Assembly (NCBI RefSeq): GCF_000024965.1
Contig: NC_013530.1
Span: 1,364,001-1,428,000 of the forward strand
From: Xylanimonas cellulosilytica DSM 15894
GTDB lineage: Bacteria; Actinomycetota; Actinomycetes; Actinomycetales; Cellulomonadaceae
Length of the DNA stretch: 64,000 nt
Direction: 5' to 3'
Shown: piece after piece, positions 7,903 through 16,514 of the stretch
Position numbering within the stretch: position 1 is the first letter of the stretch
Layout: each line of letters begins with the position of its first letter
The notes under the pieces: generated by a model
The model's input: only the letters and a program-made list of their open reading frames with translations
The model's database searches: none
What the model was told of the DNA's origin: nothing
Program-made: the position numbers and the translations under genes

Positions 7903-10176
7903 TCAGCCGGTGAAACCGTCCGGCAGGGGGGTCGCGCGCACCACGACGAGGCGCTGCGTCGGGCGGGTCATCGCCACGTACAGGTCGGACCAGCCGCCAG
8001 GGCCGTGGGCGATGTCGGTGGGCTCGACGAGCACGACGGCGTCGTACTCCAGGCCCTTGACGTCGCGCGGGGCCAGCACGGTGACCTGCTCGTCCTCCCG
8101 GCGCTGGTCGGCCAGGCGTGCGGCCTCGGCCTCGCCGAGAGCCGCGGGCAGGGCGGCGCCGACCGCCTGCCGCAGCGCGGCGACGGCGGGATCGGAGGCG
8201 ACGACGGCGATGCGGCCCGCGCCGTCGGGTCCGACGAGCTCGGTGGCCAGGGCGACGGCCCGCTCGGCCACGCGGGCCGCGACCTCGGCGGCGTCCGCCA
8301 CCGGCACGTCGACGATCGCCCCCGGCACCTCGCGTGCGGCGGTGAGCGGTGACGCGGGCAGCCCGGCCGCCTTGGCGATGCGCTGCGCGGCGTCGGCCAC
8401 CTCGGCCGGCGTGCGGTAGGAGACGGTGAGCTCCTCGAGCCGCCACCCGGAGCCCAGCACGGGGGTCAGCGCAGCCGACCACGACCGCGCGCCCGCGCGC
8501 GACGAGGTCTGGGCGACGTCCCCGACGATGGTCATCGACCGGGTCGGCACCCGGCGTGCGAGCATGCGCCACGCCATCGGCGAGAGCTCCTGCGCCTCGT
8601 CGACGACGACGTGACCGTACGTCCAGGCACGGTCTGCGGCGGCACGCTCCGCCGTCGTCAGGCGTGGCCCGGTCGTGGCGAAGCGCTCGGCGAGGGTCTC
8701 GGCGTCGACCGGGATCATCGCGCCGGCTGCGGCGCCCGACGCGATCACCGACCGCGCGTGCGCCAGCGCCTCGGCCCGCTCGGCGGCACGCGACTGCTGC
8801 TCGGCGCGGGCGACGGCGTCGTCCTCGCCCAGCAGCTCGGCGGCCTCGTCGAGCAGCGGTACGTCGGACTCGGTCCAGGGCGCCCACGGGGCGCGCAGCA
8901 CGGCGGCACGCTCGGCGGCGGTGAGCTCGGGCGCGGCCTCGGCGAGGCGGTGGGGGCGCGAGAGCAGGTCGTCGACCAGCTTCTTCGGCGAGATCGGGAA
9001 CCAGGCGAGGTTGAGCGCCACGCGCACCTCGCGCAGGGAGCGCAGGTCCTCCAGCACGACGGCGCGGTCCTCGGGCGTCAGCGTGCCCCCGTCCGCGCGC
9101 TGGTACTGCTCGGCGAGGCGGGCCAGCATGTCGCGCACGAACCCGGTCCTGGCCTCGTTGTGCGGCTTGTGGGTGCGGCGGGCACGCGCGATGGCGTCGC
9201 GCACGTCGCGCGGGCGGATCACCAGGGAGTGGCCGTCCAGACGGAACCGCACCTCGCGCTCCGGCACCCGTTCGCGGGCCCGGACCGCGCGGCGGACGAC
9301 GTCCGCCCACAGCAGGCGCCCCTTGATCTCCGCGGCCTCGCCCTCGTCGACCGCCGTCGCGGTGATCCCCGGGATGAGGTCGCCCAGCGTCGTCGAGACC
9401 ACACCCGTCTCGCCGAGCGACGGCAGCACCTGGTCGATGTAGCGCAGGAACGAGCGTGACGGCCCGACCAGGAGCACGCCCGCCTTCTCCAGCGTGCGCC
9501 GGTGCGCGTAGAGGAGGTAGGCGGCCCGGTGCAGCGCAACGGCCGTCTTGCCGGTGCCAGGGCCGCCCTGGACCACCAGCGCACCCGCGAGGTCCGAGCG
9601 GATGATGCGGTCCTGCTCGGCCTGGATGGTGGCGACGATGTCCGACATCCGGCCCGTGCGGCGCGTGGCCAGCGCCGCCAGCAGCGCGCCCTCGCCGGAG
9701 AGCGAGGACGCGTCGAGGTCACCGTCGTCGGCGCCCGTCAGGTCCAGCAGCTCGTCCTCGACGCCGGTGACCTTGCGGCCCGCGGTGACCAGGTGCCGAC
9801 GACGACGTACGCCGGCCGGGCGCAGCGCCGTCGCGCGGTAGAACGCCTCGGCGGCGGGCGCCCGCCAGTCGGTGAGCATCGAGCGCTGCTCGTCGTCGGT
9901 GAGGCCGATGCGCCCCACGTACCGCACGGTGCCCTCGTCGAGGTCGAGGCGTCCGAACGCGAGGCGGTCCTCGACGGCGTCGAGCTGCGCCGCGCGGTCC
10001 TCGTAGAGCGTGGCGAACGCGTCGCGCTCGGAGCGGTTCTGGGGGGAGCCCGACGGCCCCTCGCGGCGCACGGCACGCAGCCGGCCCCGCGCGCGGGAGC
10101 GGAGCTCGTCGAGGCGGGCGTACAGCTCGTCGACGACGGCCTGCTCGTGCGCCAGCTCGTCCTGCCTGCCCGTCAC
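7903..10176 (-). CDS. HelD-like RNA-polymerase-associated superfamily 1 ATPase
   Basis: A 757-residue UvrD/HelD-like protein. HelD enzymes bind stalled RNA polymerase and use ATP to clear it; the Streptomyces HelR branch gives rifamycin tolerance. Walker A VVQGGPGTGKT is at residues 201-211, the motif II box is VVVDEAQELSP near 525-535, and the C-terminal motif is LYVAMTRPTQRL. The N-terminus carries the charged coiled-coil typical of HelD (residues 1-75) and TDWRAPAAEAFY, a HelD family signature. The GTG start has GGAGG four bases upstream. No inverted-repeat rifamycin-associated element was noticed in the 185-base region shared with the divergent signalling operon, so antibiotic induction is not supported. 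Confidence 0.85.
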   Translation of the reverse strand: MTGRQDELAHEQAVVDELYARLDELRSRARGRLRAVRREGPSGSPQNRSERDAFATLYEDRAAQLDAVEDRLAFGRLDLDEGTVRYVGRIGLTDDEQRSMLTDWRAPAAEAFYRATALRPAGVRRRRHLVTAGRKVTGVEDELLDLTGADDGDLDASSLSGEGALLAALATRRTGRMSDIVATIQAEQDRIIRSDLAGALVVQGGPGTGKTAVALHRAAYLLYAHRRTLEKAGVLLVGPSRSFLRYIDQVLPSLGETGVVSTTLGDLIPGITATAVDEGEAAEIKGRLLWADVVRRAVRARERVPEREVRFRLDGHSLVIRPRDVRDAIARARRTHKPHNEARTGFVRDMLARLAEQYQRADGGTLTPEDRAVVLEDLRSLREVRVALNLAWFPISPKKLVDDLLSRPHRLAEAAPELTAAERAAVLRAPWAPWTESDVPLLDEAAELLGEDDAVARAEQQSRAAERAEALAHARSVIASGAAAGAMIPVDAETLAERFATTGPRLTTAERAAADRAWTYGHVVVDEAQELSPMAWRMLARRVPTRSMTIVGDVAQTSSRAGARSWSAALTPVLGSGWRLEELTVSYRTPAEVADAAQRIAKAAGLPASPLTAAREVPGAIVDVPVADAAEVAARVAERAVALATELVGPDGAGRIAVVASDPAVAALRQAVGAALPAALGEAEAARLADQRREDEQVTVLAPRDVKGLEYDAVVLVEPTDIAHGPGGWSDLYVAMTRPTQRLVVVRATPLPDGFTG

Positions 10177-10348
10177 CGGTCCTCCCGCACCCTTCGTCGT
10201 CGTGCGACCCTTCGCCGGGTCGGCCGACCATTATGACGGACCTGCCCGGTCCGCGGCGCCGTCGTCCATCCCGCGGCGGCGCGCGATGACCGCCTCAGAC
10301 GGCGGCGACACGCCCCGGACAGCCTGCCGTCCGCGCAGGGGTGCGGTC

Positions 10349-10354
10349 TACCAT
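10349..10354 (+). promoter_or_regulatory. -10 hexamer TACCAT, leaderless signalling operon
   Basis: TACCAT ends seven bases before the ATG at 10362, and no ribosome-binding sequence is present. It would drive the receiver-PP2C and histidine-kinase genes. Confidence 0.5.
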
Positions 10355-10361
10355 CCCTGCC

Positions 10362-11639
10362 ATGGGGAGCAGCCAGGCGGACGTGGGGACGCCGGTGGTC
10401 CTTCTCGTCGAGGACGACGACGGCGACGCGTTGCTGGTCACCGAGCTGCTCGCCGACGCGGAGATCACCGTGGACCTGCGCCGTGCGCGCTCCGTGGAGG
10501 AGGCCGAGGCGGTGCTCGCGCACGAGGACGTCGAGTGCCTGCTGCTCGACCTCGGGCTGCCGGACGCGGCGGGACTCGACGCCCTCGAACGGCTGCGCAC
10601 CTTCGCGGCCGAACGGAGCGACCCGCCCGCGCTCGTCGTGCTGACCGGCAACGCCGACGCGGGCCAGGGCGTGCGGGCCGTCGCCGCGGGAGCGGACGAC
10701 TACCTCGTCAAGGGGGAGACGGACCCCACGCTGCTGGCCCGCTCGCTGCGGTACGCGCTCCAGCGCCGGCACGCCGTCACGCAGCGGCGGGCGCTCTTCC
10801 GCAGCGAGGTGCGGGCCGCAGAGACGGCACGCCTGGAACGGGCGCTGCTGCCCACGCCGCTGGTCGCCGACAAGCACGTGTCCGTGATGGTCGGCTACCT
10901 GCCCGGCCGTGACGGCCTGCTGGGCGGCGACTTCTTCGACACCGTCGAGCGCGCGGACGGCACGGTGCTCTCCGTGATCGGGGACGTCGCCGGGCACGGT
11001 CCCGACGAGGCCGCCCTCGGGGCGACGCTGCGCACCGCGTGGCGCACCCTCGTGCTCACGGACACGCCGTCGACGATGATCCTGCCGCTGCTCGAACGGG
11101 TGCTGCTGGCCGAGCGGGCCACGCCCGAGGTGTTCGTCACCATCTGCCAGCTCGTCGTCGAGCCCGGCCGCCGCGCCGTCGACGTCTACCTCGCGGGGCA
11201 TCCGGCGCCGCTGCTGATCACGGGTCCGGTGGGCGGGGTGCGCTGCACCGAGCTCGTGCCGAGCGCGCGGGGGCGCGCGCTCGGCATCCCGGTCGACGGC
11301 GGCTGGCGCGCCCAGCGGCTCGAGGTCGACGGGCCGTTCTCCGTGGTGCTCTACACCGACGGACTGGTGGAGGCCGAGGTGACGCCCGAGGCGGCGTCGG
11401 TGCTGCCCCGTCAGGGGGCGCCCCGGCTGGGGGTCGCCGGGCTGCGGCGGGTGTTCGACGAGGCGCTCGCCAGCGAGTTCTCCGGGGTGGTCTCGCGGGT
11501 GCTGCGGCGGGTGCGCGAGCTGCACGGCGGACCGCTGGCCGACGACGCCGCGCTGCTGTCCGTCGGGTGGACCGCCGACGCCGAGATCATCGGGGAGCGC
11601 TCGTCCACGCTGGCCGACTCGGCCGAGTGGACGCGATGA
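10362..11639 (+). CDS. Response regulator with PP2C/SpoIIE-type phosphatase output
   Basis: A 425-residue two-domain protein. The N-terminal receiver (about 1-125) has the acidic pocket VEDDDGDA and phosphoryl-acceptor Asp63 in LLDLGLPDAAG. The C-terminal PPM/SpoIIE serine phosphatase domain (about 150-415) shows the metal-binding motifs GGDFFD and GDVAGHG. Such RsbU-like proteins dephosphorylate anti-sigma-factor antagonists in general stress signalling, but no anti-sigma or antagonist gene is nearby, so the target is unknown. The ATG at 10362 is preferred over the GTG at 10341, which precedes the -10 hexamer. It overlaps the histidine-kinase start by four bases. Confidence 0.88.
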   Translation: MGSSQADVGTPVVLLVEDDDGDALLVTELLADAEITVDLRRARSVEEAEAVLAHEDVECLLLDLGLPDAAGLDALERLRTFAAERSDPPALVVLTGNADAGQGVRAVAAGADDYLVKGETDPTLLARSLRYALQRRHAVTQRRALFRSEVRAAETARLERALLPTPLVADKHVSVMVGYLPGRDGLLGGDFFDTVERADGTVLSVIGDVAGHGPDEAALGATLRTAWRTLVLTDTPSTMILPLLERVLLAERATPEVFVTICQLVVEPGRRAVDVYLAGHPAPLLITGPVGGVRCTELVPSARGRALGIPVDGGWRAQRLEVDGPFSVVLYTDGLVEAEVTPEAASVLPRQGAPRLGVAGLRRVFDEALASEFSGVVSRVLRRVRELHGGPLADDAALLSVGWTADAEIIGERSSTLADSAEWTR

Positions 11640-12901
11640 CGAGCGACGACCGGGTGGGACTGCTCCGTGGTCACACCCTGCTGGGGCGCTCGCTGCGCGG
11701 CCGCGTGGCCCGGCTCCTGACGATCAGCGCGTTCCTGCTGTGCGTCGTGTACGGGTTCGCGGTGATCGTGCTGGTCCGCTCGAACACGTTCCTCGACGAG
11801 TTCGTGCCCGACCCGGGCAACCCCGAGCAGATCATGCACTACGACAACGCGCGGTACGGGGTACGGCTGCTCGTGGTCGTGCTGGTGGTGCTCGCCGTCG
11901 GCGCGGTGCTCCTGGGCCGGTTCGTGTGGAAGACGCTGGAGCACGACGTGCTGCTCCCGCTGGCCGAGCTCGCCGCGACGGCCCGAGCCGCCGCGGGCGG
12001 CGACCTGGAGCGTGAGGTGCCGCGCATCGGGGTGGGCGAGGTCGCCGCGCTCGCCGGCGACGTCGAGCTCATGCGGGCCGAGCTTGCCGCCCAGCTCGAG
12101 GAGCTGCGGACGTCGCACGCCGAGACCGCCGAGGCGCACGACCAGCTCCGGGCCCAGGCCGCAGAGCTGGAGCGGTCCAACCGGGACCTCGAGCAGTTCG
12201 CGTACGTGGCCTCGCACGACCTCCAGGAGCCGCTGCGCAAGGTCGCGAGCTTCACCCAGCTCCTGGGCAAGCGGTACCGCGGGCGGCTCGACGAGAACGC
12301 CGACCAGTACATCGACTTCGCCGTCGACGGCGCCAAGCGCATGCAGCGGCTCATCCAGGACCTGCTGATGTTCTCCCGCGTCGGGCGGGCCGAGGTGCGT
12401 GAGGAGACGGTGGACCTCGACGCGGTGCTCGACGAGGTGCTCGCGGAGCTGGCCGACCGGGTCGCCGCCGCGGACGCGACCGTGACGCACGACCGGTTGC
12501 CCGTGGTGCAGGGCGACCCGACGCTGCTCCGGCTCGTGCTGACGAACGTCGTGGGCAACGCGTGCAAGTTCCGCCGCCCGGACGTCCCGGCGCGGATCCA
12601 CGTCGGCGCCCGCGACACCGGCGACGCCTGGCACCTGAGCGTCACCGACAACGGGATCGGCATCGACCCGCAGTACGCGGACCGGGTGTTCGTCATCTTC
12701 CAGCGGCTGCACGCCAAGGAGGTGTACCCCGGCACGGGCATCGGCCTCGCGCTCGTCCAGCGCATCGTGGAGTATCACGGCGGCCGCGCGTGGGTGGCGC
12801 CCGCGCCCGACGGCGGCACGACGGTCGCCTGGACCCTGCCGCACCGCCGCGGGCCGAGACGACCGGCGAGTGGGTCACGTCCGGCGGAGGGCATCGGCTA
12901 G
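11636..12901 (+). CDS. Membrane sensor histidine kinase
   Basis: A 421-residue kinase with two membrane segments (about 27-47 and 77-97) enclosing a short 30-residue external loop, then a HAMP region, a coiled coil and the HisKA domain with phospho-acceptor His194 in YVASHDLQEPLRKV. The HATPase domain contains NVVGNACKF (N box), DNGIGID (G1) and GTGIGLALV (G2). The HDLQEPLRKV type resembles bacteriophytochrome-class kinases that pair with stand-alone receivers, which fits the gene that follows. The tiny external loop argues against a large ligand-binding domain, so it may sense through the membrane or through partners (inference). The ATG overlaps the preceding stop codon (ATGA). Confidence 0.9.
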   Translation: MTSDDRVGLLRGHTLLGRSLRGRVARLLTISAFLLCVVYGFAVIVLVRSNTFLDEFVPDPGNPEQIMHYDNARYGVRLLVVVLVVLAVGAVLLGRFVWKTLEHDVLLPLAELAATARAAAGGDLEREVPRIGVGEVAALAGDVELMRAELAAQLEELRTSHAETAEAHDQLRAQAAELERSNRDLEQFAYVASHDLQEPLRKVASFTQLLGKRYRGRLDENADQYIDFAVDGAKRMQRLIQDLLMFSRVGRAEVREETVDLDAVLDEVLAELADRVAAADATVTHDRLPVVQGDPTLLRLVLTNVVGNACKFRRPDVPARIHVGARDTGDAWHLSVTDNGIGIDPQYADRVFVIFQRLHAKEVYPGTGIGLALVQRIVEYHGGRAWVAPAPDGGTTVAWTLPHRRGPRRPASGSRPAEGIG

Positions 12902-12904
12902 TCT
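12899..12904 (+). promoter_or_regulatory. -10 hexamer TAGTCT overlapping the kinase stop codon
   Basis: TAGTCT begins with the TAG stop codon of the histidine kinase and ends eight bases before the ATG at 12913, giving a second, apparently leaderless promoter for the receiver gene. Confidence 0.55.
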
Positions 12905-12912
12905 GGCGCCGG

Positions 12913-13419
12913 ATGGCTCTGACCTGCGGCGATGCGCGCCGCGCGGGGGAGGGCAGGGAAGGCGGGGCTGTGGTGCGTCAGGACGGCGACCGAAAGTTCG
13001 TGCAGGTGCTGCTGGTCGAGGACGATCCGGGCGACGTGCTCATGACGCGCGAGGCACTCGACGACCACCACGTGCCCAACGAGCTCCACGTGGTGCGCGA
13101 CGGCGTGGCTGCGCTCGACTTCCTGCACAAGCGGGCGGACCACGAGGGGGCACCGACCCCCGACCTCGTGCTGCTGGACCTCAACCTGCCGCGCATGCCC
13201 GGCCTCGACGTGCTCAAGGCCGTCAAGGGGGACCCCGCGCTCGCGCGCATCCCGGTCATCGTGCTGACCACCTCGGACGCCGAGGACGACATCGTCGCCT
13301 CCTACGCCCTGCACGCGAACGCGTACGTGACCAAGCCGGTGGACTTCGACCAGTTCGTCGACGTCGTCCGGAAGATCGACGACTTCTTCGTCTCGGTGGT
13401 GCGGCTGCCGCGCCGCTGA
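12913..13419 (+). CDS. Single-domain response regulator (Rcp1-like)
   Basis: A receiver-only protein with no output domain, as in phytochrome-linked Rcp1. The acidic pocket is LVEDDPGDV; the phospho-acceptor Asp is in LLDLNLPRMPGLDVL (residue 89 from this start); Thr is in VLTTSDAEDD and Lys in YVTKPVDF. From the ATG at 12913 it has 168 residues. The first 30 residues are not part of the fold, and a GTG at 12973 would also serve; I prefer 12913 because of the -10 hexamer eight bases upstream and the poor ribosome-binding site before 12973. It probably receives phosphate from the adjacent kinase and relays it to the receiver-phosphatase (inference). Confidence 0.85.
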   Translation: MALTCGDARRAGEGREGGAVVRQDGDRKFVQVLLVEDDPGDVLMTREALDDHHVPNELHVVRDGVAALDFLHKRADHEGAPTPDLVLLDLNLPRMPGLDVLKAVKGDPALARIPVIVLTTSDAEDDIVASYALHANAYVTKPVDFDQFVDVVRKIDDFFVSVVRLPRR

Positions 13420-13528
13420 GCCGGGACGCGTCCGCGTCCCGCGAAACCTCGCCTGGGAAGCATCCGTGCCCCGGACGGGTTGACGCGGTACGGCGGCGAG
13501 ACGTGCCGCCGGACTGGGAGGGGAACCC

Positions 13529-14467
13529 GTGCTGGATCCGCAGGGCATCGTGACCGTCGACGACGCAGCCGTTGCTGCCACGCTCGGCCCGATCCTGGAC
13601 GCCGACCCGGGCAGCGCCGCAGGCCCCATCCTGCTGCACGCGTTGCGCGGGTTCGTCGACGCCGGCAGCACCGGGGAGATCGCGACGGCGCACCTGGTCG
13701 AGGAGCTCGCCGCGACACGGCTGGCGACCTTCGACGTCGACCAGCTCCTGGACTACCGGTCGAAGCGGTCGCTGATGACGTTCGAGACCGACCGCTGGAC
13801 CGGCTACGACGAACCGTTTCTCGCGATCGACCACGTGCAGGATGCCGACGGCACCGGGTTCCTGCTGCTGCACGGCTCGGAGCCGGACCTGCAGTGGGAG
13901 CGCGTGCTCACCGCCCTGCGGGGCCTGGTGGAGCGGTTCCGGGTGTCCCTGACCGTGGGGTTCCACGGCATCCCGATGGGCGTGCCGCACACCCGGCCGC
14001 TCACGCTCACGGCGCACGGCACGCGCGCCGGGCTCACCGAGGACTACACGTCGTTCTTCGGGTCGGTGAAGGTGCCGAGCTCGATCTCCGCCCTGTTCGA
14101 GTACCGGCTCGGCGAGGCCGGGCACGACGCGCTCGGGTTCGTCGTGCACGTGCCGCACTACCTCGCGCAGTCGCAGTACACGCCCGCCGCCGTCGTCGCG
14201 CTGCAGCACGTCGAGCGAGCCACCGGGCTCGACCTGCTCACGGGCCGCCTCGCCGCCGCCGCGGCCGACGCCACGATCGAGGTCGAGAAGCAGGTGGCCG
14301 AGTCCGGCGAGGTGCTCGCCGTGGTCCGCGCGCTGGAGGAGCAGTACGACCGTTTCGCCAGTCGCCTCGGACGTCCGAGCCTGCTGGCGCAGGAGGCCCC
14401 GATCCCGACGGCGGAGGAGCTGGGCGCCGAGTTCGAGCGCTTCCTGGCGCAGCAAGACGACGAGTAG
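13529..14467 (+). CDS. PAC2-family protein
   Basis: A 312-residue protein of the PAC2 family, named after a eukaryotic proteasome-assembly chaperone and common in actinobacteria, where its role is unproven. Recognisable family stretches are [64 protein letters not shown] and a C-terminal helical tail. No proteasome genes are in the window. The GTG start has GGAGG about six bases upstream. It stands alone between the receiver gene and the cold-shock gene. Confidence 0.8.
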   Translation: MLDPQGIVTVDDAAVAATLGPILDADPGSAAGPILLHALRGFVDAGSTGEIATAHLVEELAATRLATFDVDQLLDYRSKRSLMTFETDRWTGYDEPFLAIDHVQDADGTGFLLLHGSEPDLQWERVLTALRGLVERFRVSLTVGFHGIPMGVPHTRPLTLTAHGTRAGLTEDYTSFFGSVKVPSSISALFEYRLGEAGHDALGFVVHVPHYLAQSQYTPAAVVALQHVERATGLDLLTGRLAAAAADATIEVEKQVAESGEVLAVVRALEEQYDRFASRLGRPSLLAQEAPIPTAEELGAEFERFLAQQDDE

Positions 14468-14594
14468 GGCGGCGTCCGACACGCGGACCTCCTGTGGAGA
14501 ACCCGTGACGACCTGGCCTGTGACGTGCAACACTCTGCTCCGACGGCAGGTCAGCAGGCCTGCCCGACGGCTGCAGGGAAGGTCGAAGAACAGC

Positions 14595-14798
14595 ATGGCG
14601 CAGGGTTCTGTGAAGTGGTTCAACGCTGAGAAGGGCTACGGGTTCATCGCCCAGGACGGCGGCGGTGCCGACGTCTTCGTCCACTACTCGGCGATCCAGT
14701 CGAACGGTTACCGCTCGCTCGAAGAGGCGCAGCGGGTCGAGTTCGAGATCACCCAGGGCCCCAAGGGCCCGCAGGCGGAGCAGGTCGTCCCACTCTGA
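14595..14798 (+). CDS. Cold-shock protein (CspA family)
   Basis: A 67-residue single cold-shock domain that binds single-stranded RNA/DNA. RNP1 KGYGFI and RNP2 VFVHY are intact, and the protein begins [17 protein letters not shown], the family's standard start. The frame is open further upstream, but the ATG at 14595 fits the domain boundary. The 127-base gap after the PAC2 gene may hold a structured leader as is usual for csp mRNAs; I saw no clear element in it. A hairpin terminator follows. Confidence 0.95.
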   Translation: MAQGSVKWFNAEKGYGFIAQDGGGADVFVHYSAIQSNGYRSLEEAQRVEFEITQGPKGPQAEQVVPL

Positions 14799-14810
14799 CG
14801 CACCGCGGTT

Positions 14811-14846
14811 CTGTGGCCCGGTCTCGGCGACGAGGCCGGGCCACAG
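14811..14846. terminator. Terminator after the cold-shock gene
   Basis: An 11-bp outer stem (CTGTGGCCCGG / CCGGGCCACAG) continues with a further near-perfect stem around a GCGA tetraloop. It lies between convergent genes and could serve both. Confidence 0.85.
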
Positions 14847-14895
14847 CTCTGCCCGGGGTGCCCTGAGGGAGCGCCGAGGCGCGTGCGGTGCGTGG

Positions 14896-15858
14896 TCAGA
14901 ACGGGCGTGCCGTGCCCGCGAAGCGTGCCAGCTCGTCGTCGGTGAGGATGTGGGCCGGCGCGGGCAGCGCGCGCAGGGCGCGGGCCAGGGCCGCCGAGCG
15001 CAGGTCGGGCAACGCGTCATGGTCGGCGCTGGTGGTCTCGACAGCGCCGCCGTCGTCGCCGCCCCGGTCGACTTCGGCGTCGTCGGTGTCGTCGGTGTCG
15101 TCGGTCGCGGGGAGCGGACGGACCGCGGCCAGCACGAGGTTGCCGTAGCGGCGGCCCTTGAGGATGCCCGGCTCGGCGATGAGCACGAGCCGGCCGTCGG
15201 CGACGGCGTCGGGGCCGAACGCCGCGGCCAGCGTCGCGAGCTCGCGGCGCGCCCGCTCCAGGGGCGGGCGGTCGGCGCAGTTGACGAGGTACAGCCCGCC
15301 GGGCCGCAGCGCCGCGGCCACCTGCCGGGCGACCTGCTGCGTCACGAGGTGCCCGGGGGTGGCGTCCCCGGCGAAGACGTCCCGCACGACGACGTCGTAC
15401 GACGCCGGGGCGGCGGTGGCGACGGCGGCCGCCGCGTCGTCGGCCCGCAGGCGCAGGCGCGGGGCGCGGGGCAGGGCGAACCACTCGCGCACGAGCTGGA
15501 CGAGCCGGGCGTCGACGTCGATCGCGAGCTGCCGCGACCCCGGCCGGGCGGCGTCCCAGGACCGTGCGAGCGCGCAGCCGGCCGCACCGAGGTGGAGCGC
15601 GCGGAGCGGCCCCGGCAGGGTCGCGGCGACGACGGCGTCCATGTACTGCATGTACTCGAACGCGAGGAACCCGGGGTCGTCAAGGTCGAGGTACGAGCTC
15701 GGCACGCCGTTGACCTGCAGCGTCACCCGGCCGGCGTGGTCGCGGTCGGGGACGACCTCGGCCGTGCCGGTGTCGATGGGGACGGGCCCGAGGGGGAGTG
15801 TCGGTGGCTCGGCGGAGGATGGGGATCGCTTCGAGGAGCGCACGCTGCGGCGGGCCAT
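14896..15858 (-). CDS. Spermidine-synthase-like (aminopropyltransferase-fold) protein
   Basis: A 320-residue soluble protein with the Rossmann methyltransferase-like fold of polyamine aminopropyltransferases: EYMQYMDAVV, ALHLGAAGCALARSW (nucleotide-binding loop), AIDVDARLVQL, YDVVVRDVFAGDATPGHL and ALRPGGLYLVNCAD. The aminopropyltransferase Asp-containing active-site loop appears only in degenerate form, so substrate and even transferase activity are uncertain. A low-complexity acidic DD/TDD stretch lies near the C-terminus. The ATG at 15858 follows a leaderless TAGACT promoter. It diverges from the HEPN-dinB operon, 95 bases away. Confidence 0.75.
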   Translation of the reverse strand: MARRSVRSSKRSPSSAEPPTLPLGPVPIDTGTAEVVPDRDHAGRVTLQVNGVPSSYLDLDDPGFLAFEYMQYMDAVVAATLPGPLRALHLGAAGCALARSWDAARPGSRQLAIDVDARLVQLVREWFALPRAPRLRLRADDAAAAVATAAPASYDVVVRDVFAGDATPGHLVTQQVARQVAAALRPGGLYLVNCADRPPLERARRELATLAAAFGPDAVADGRLVLIAEPGILKGRRYGNLVLAAVRPLPATDDTDDTDDAEVDRGGDDGGAVETTSADHDALPDLRSAALARALRALPAPAHILTDDELARFAGTARPF

Positions 15859-15865
15859 GGGCGCG

Positions 15866-15871
15866 AGTCTA
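15866..15871 (-). promoter_or_regulatory. -10 hexamer TAGACT, leaderless minus-strand gene
   Basis: On the minus strand TAGACT ends seven bases before the ATG at 15858. A -35 at normal spacing would fall at about 15889-15894, touching the LexA box, so both divergent promoters may be affected. Confidence 0.55.
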
Positions 15872-15883
15872 CGGCCGGCGCGG

Positions 15884-15909
15884 TTGACAGGAATCGAACA
15901 GGTGTTCGA
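15884..15909 (+). promoter_or_regulatory. TTGACA -35 with a perfect LexA box, HEPN-dinB operon
   Basis: A consensus -35 TTGACA (15884-15889) is followed by TCGAACAGGTGTTCGA (15894-15909), an exact match to the actinobacterial SOS palindrome TCGAAC-N4-GTTCGA. A -10-like GACACT follows at about 17-18 bases from the -35. The operator therefore fills the promoter spacer. Confidence 0.92.
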
Positions 15910-15952
15910 CACTGGTGATGCGGGGAGAACCCCGCGGACGGGGAGGTGCGAG

Positions 15953-16501
15953 ATGACTCTCAAGCACACGGCACGGCGTAGGACGGCCGTCCACGCGGGG
16001 TGGCCCGCTGGTTCGCCTGCTGGCTCGCCTGCGGCGGCAGCGCCGCCCGTCCGGGAGACGACGTCGGCCGTCCCTGCCGCGGTTCCCGCCGCCATGGAGC
16101 GGCTGTTGGCCCGCGCCGATGCCGAGCTGGCGGAGGCCGCGGCGGCCGCCGACCCCGCCGACCGCTTCCTGCATGCCCACCTGGCCGCGCTGCGCAGCGC
16201 GGCCGCCGTCGTCGAGCTGCACGGCCGGCCGGGGCCGCGGTCCGGGGCCCGGACGGTGTGGGAGATGCTCGCCAAGGTCGAGCCGGCGCTGGCGGCGTGG
16301 TCGGTGTACTTCGCGTCGGGGGCCAGGCTCCGGGCCGCGGTCGACGCCGGGCACGGCGAGGCCGTGAACCCGTCCCGCGCGGCCGAGCTGATCGCGTGCG
16401 CCGAGGACTTCCGTGACGAGGTCGCGATGCTCGTCGACCCGGACGCCGGCTTCTCGCGTCCGCTGCGGTGGGCGACGACGGCCACGACGGCCGCGTCGTG
16501 A
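15953..16501 (+). CDS. SAV_6107-type HEPN-domain protein, dinB operon
   Basis: A 182-residue helical protein recognised as the SAV_6107 type of HEPN domain that is often found before dinB in actinobacteria. After a low-complexity N-terminus (1-45) come helices such as MERLLARADAELAEAAAAADPADRFLHAHLAALRSAAAVVELHG and VWEMLAKVEPALAAWSVYFASGA. The RNase-type HEPN signature RxxxxH is not evident, so nuclease activity is doubtful. The ATG has GGGAGG eight bases upstream. It lies 13 bases before dinB, downstream of a perfect LexA box, so it should be induced with the polymerase and may modulate it (inference). Confidence 0.8.
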   Translation: MTLKHTARRRTAVHAGWPAGSPAGSPAAAAPPVRETTSAVPAAVPAAMERLLARADAELAEAAAAADPADRFLHAHLAALRSAAAVVELHGRPGPRSGARTVWEMLAKVEPALAAWSVYFASGARLRAAVDAGHGEAVNPSRAAELIACAEDFRDEVAMLVDPDAGFSRPLRWATTATTAAS

Positions 16502-16514
16502 GCCCGGGCCTCCG

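Noticed and set aside
13256-14623. Long minus-strand frame opposite the PAC2 and receiver genes
   Set aside because: Low-complexity Arg/Gly-rich translation without motifs; the plus-strand genes have family signatures and ribosome-binding sites.
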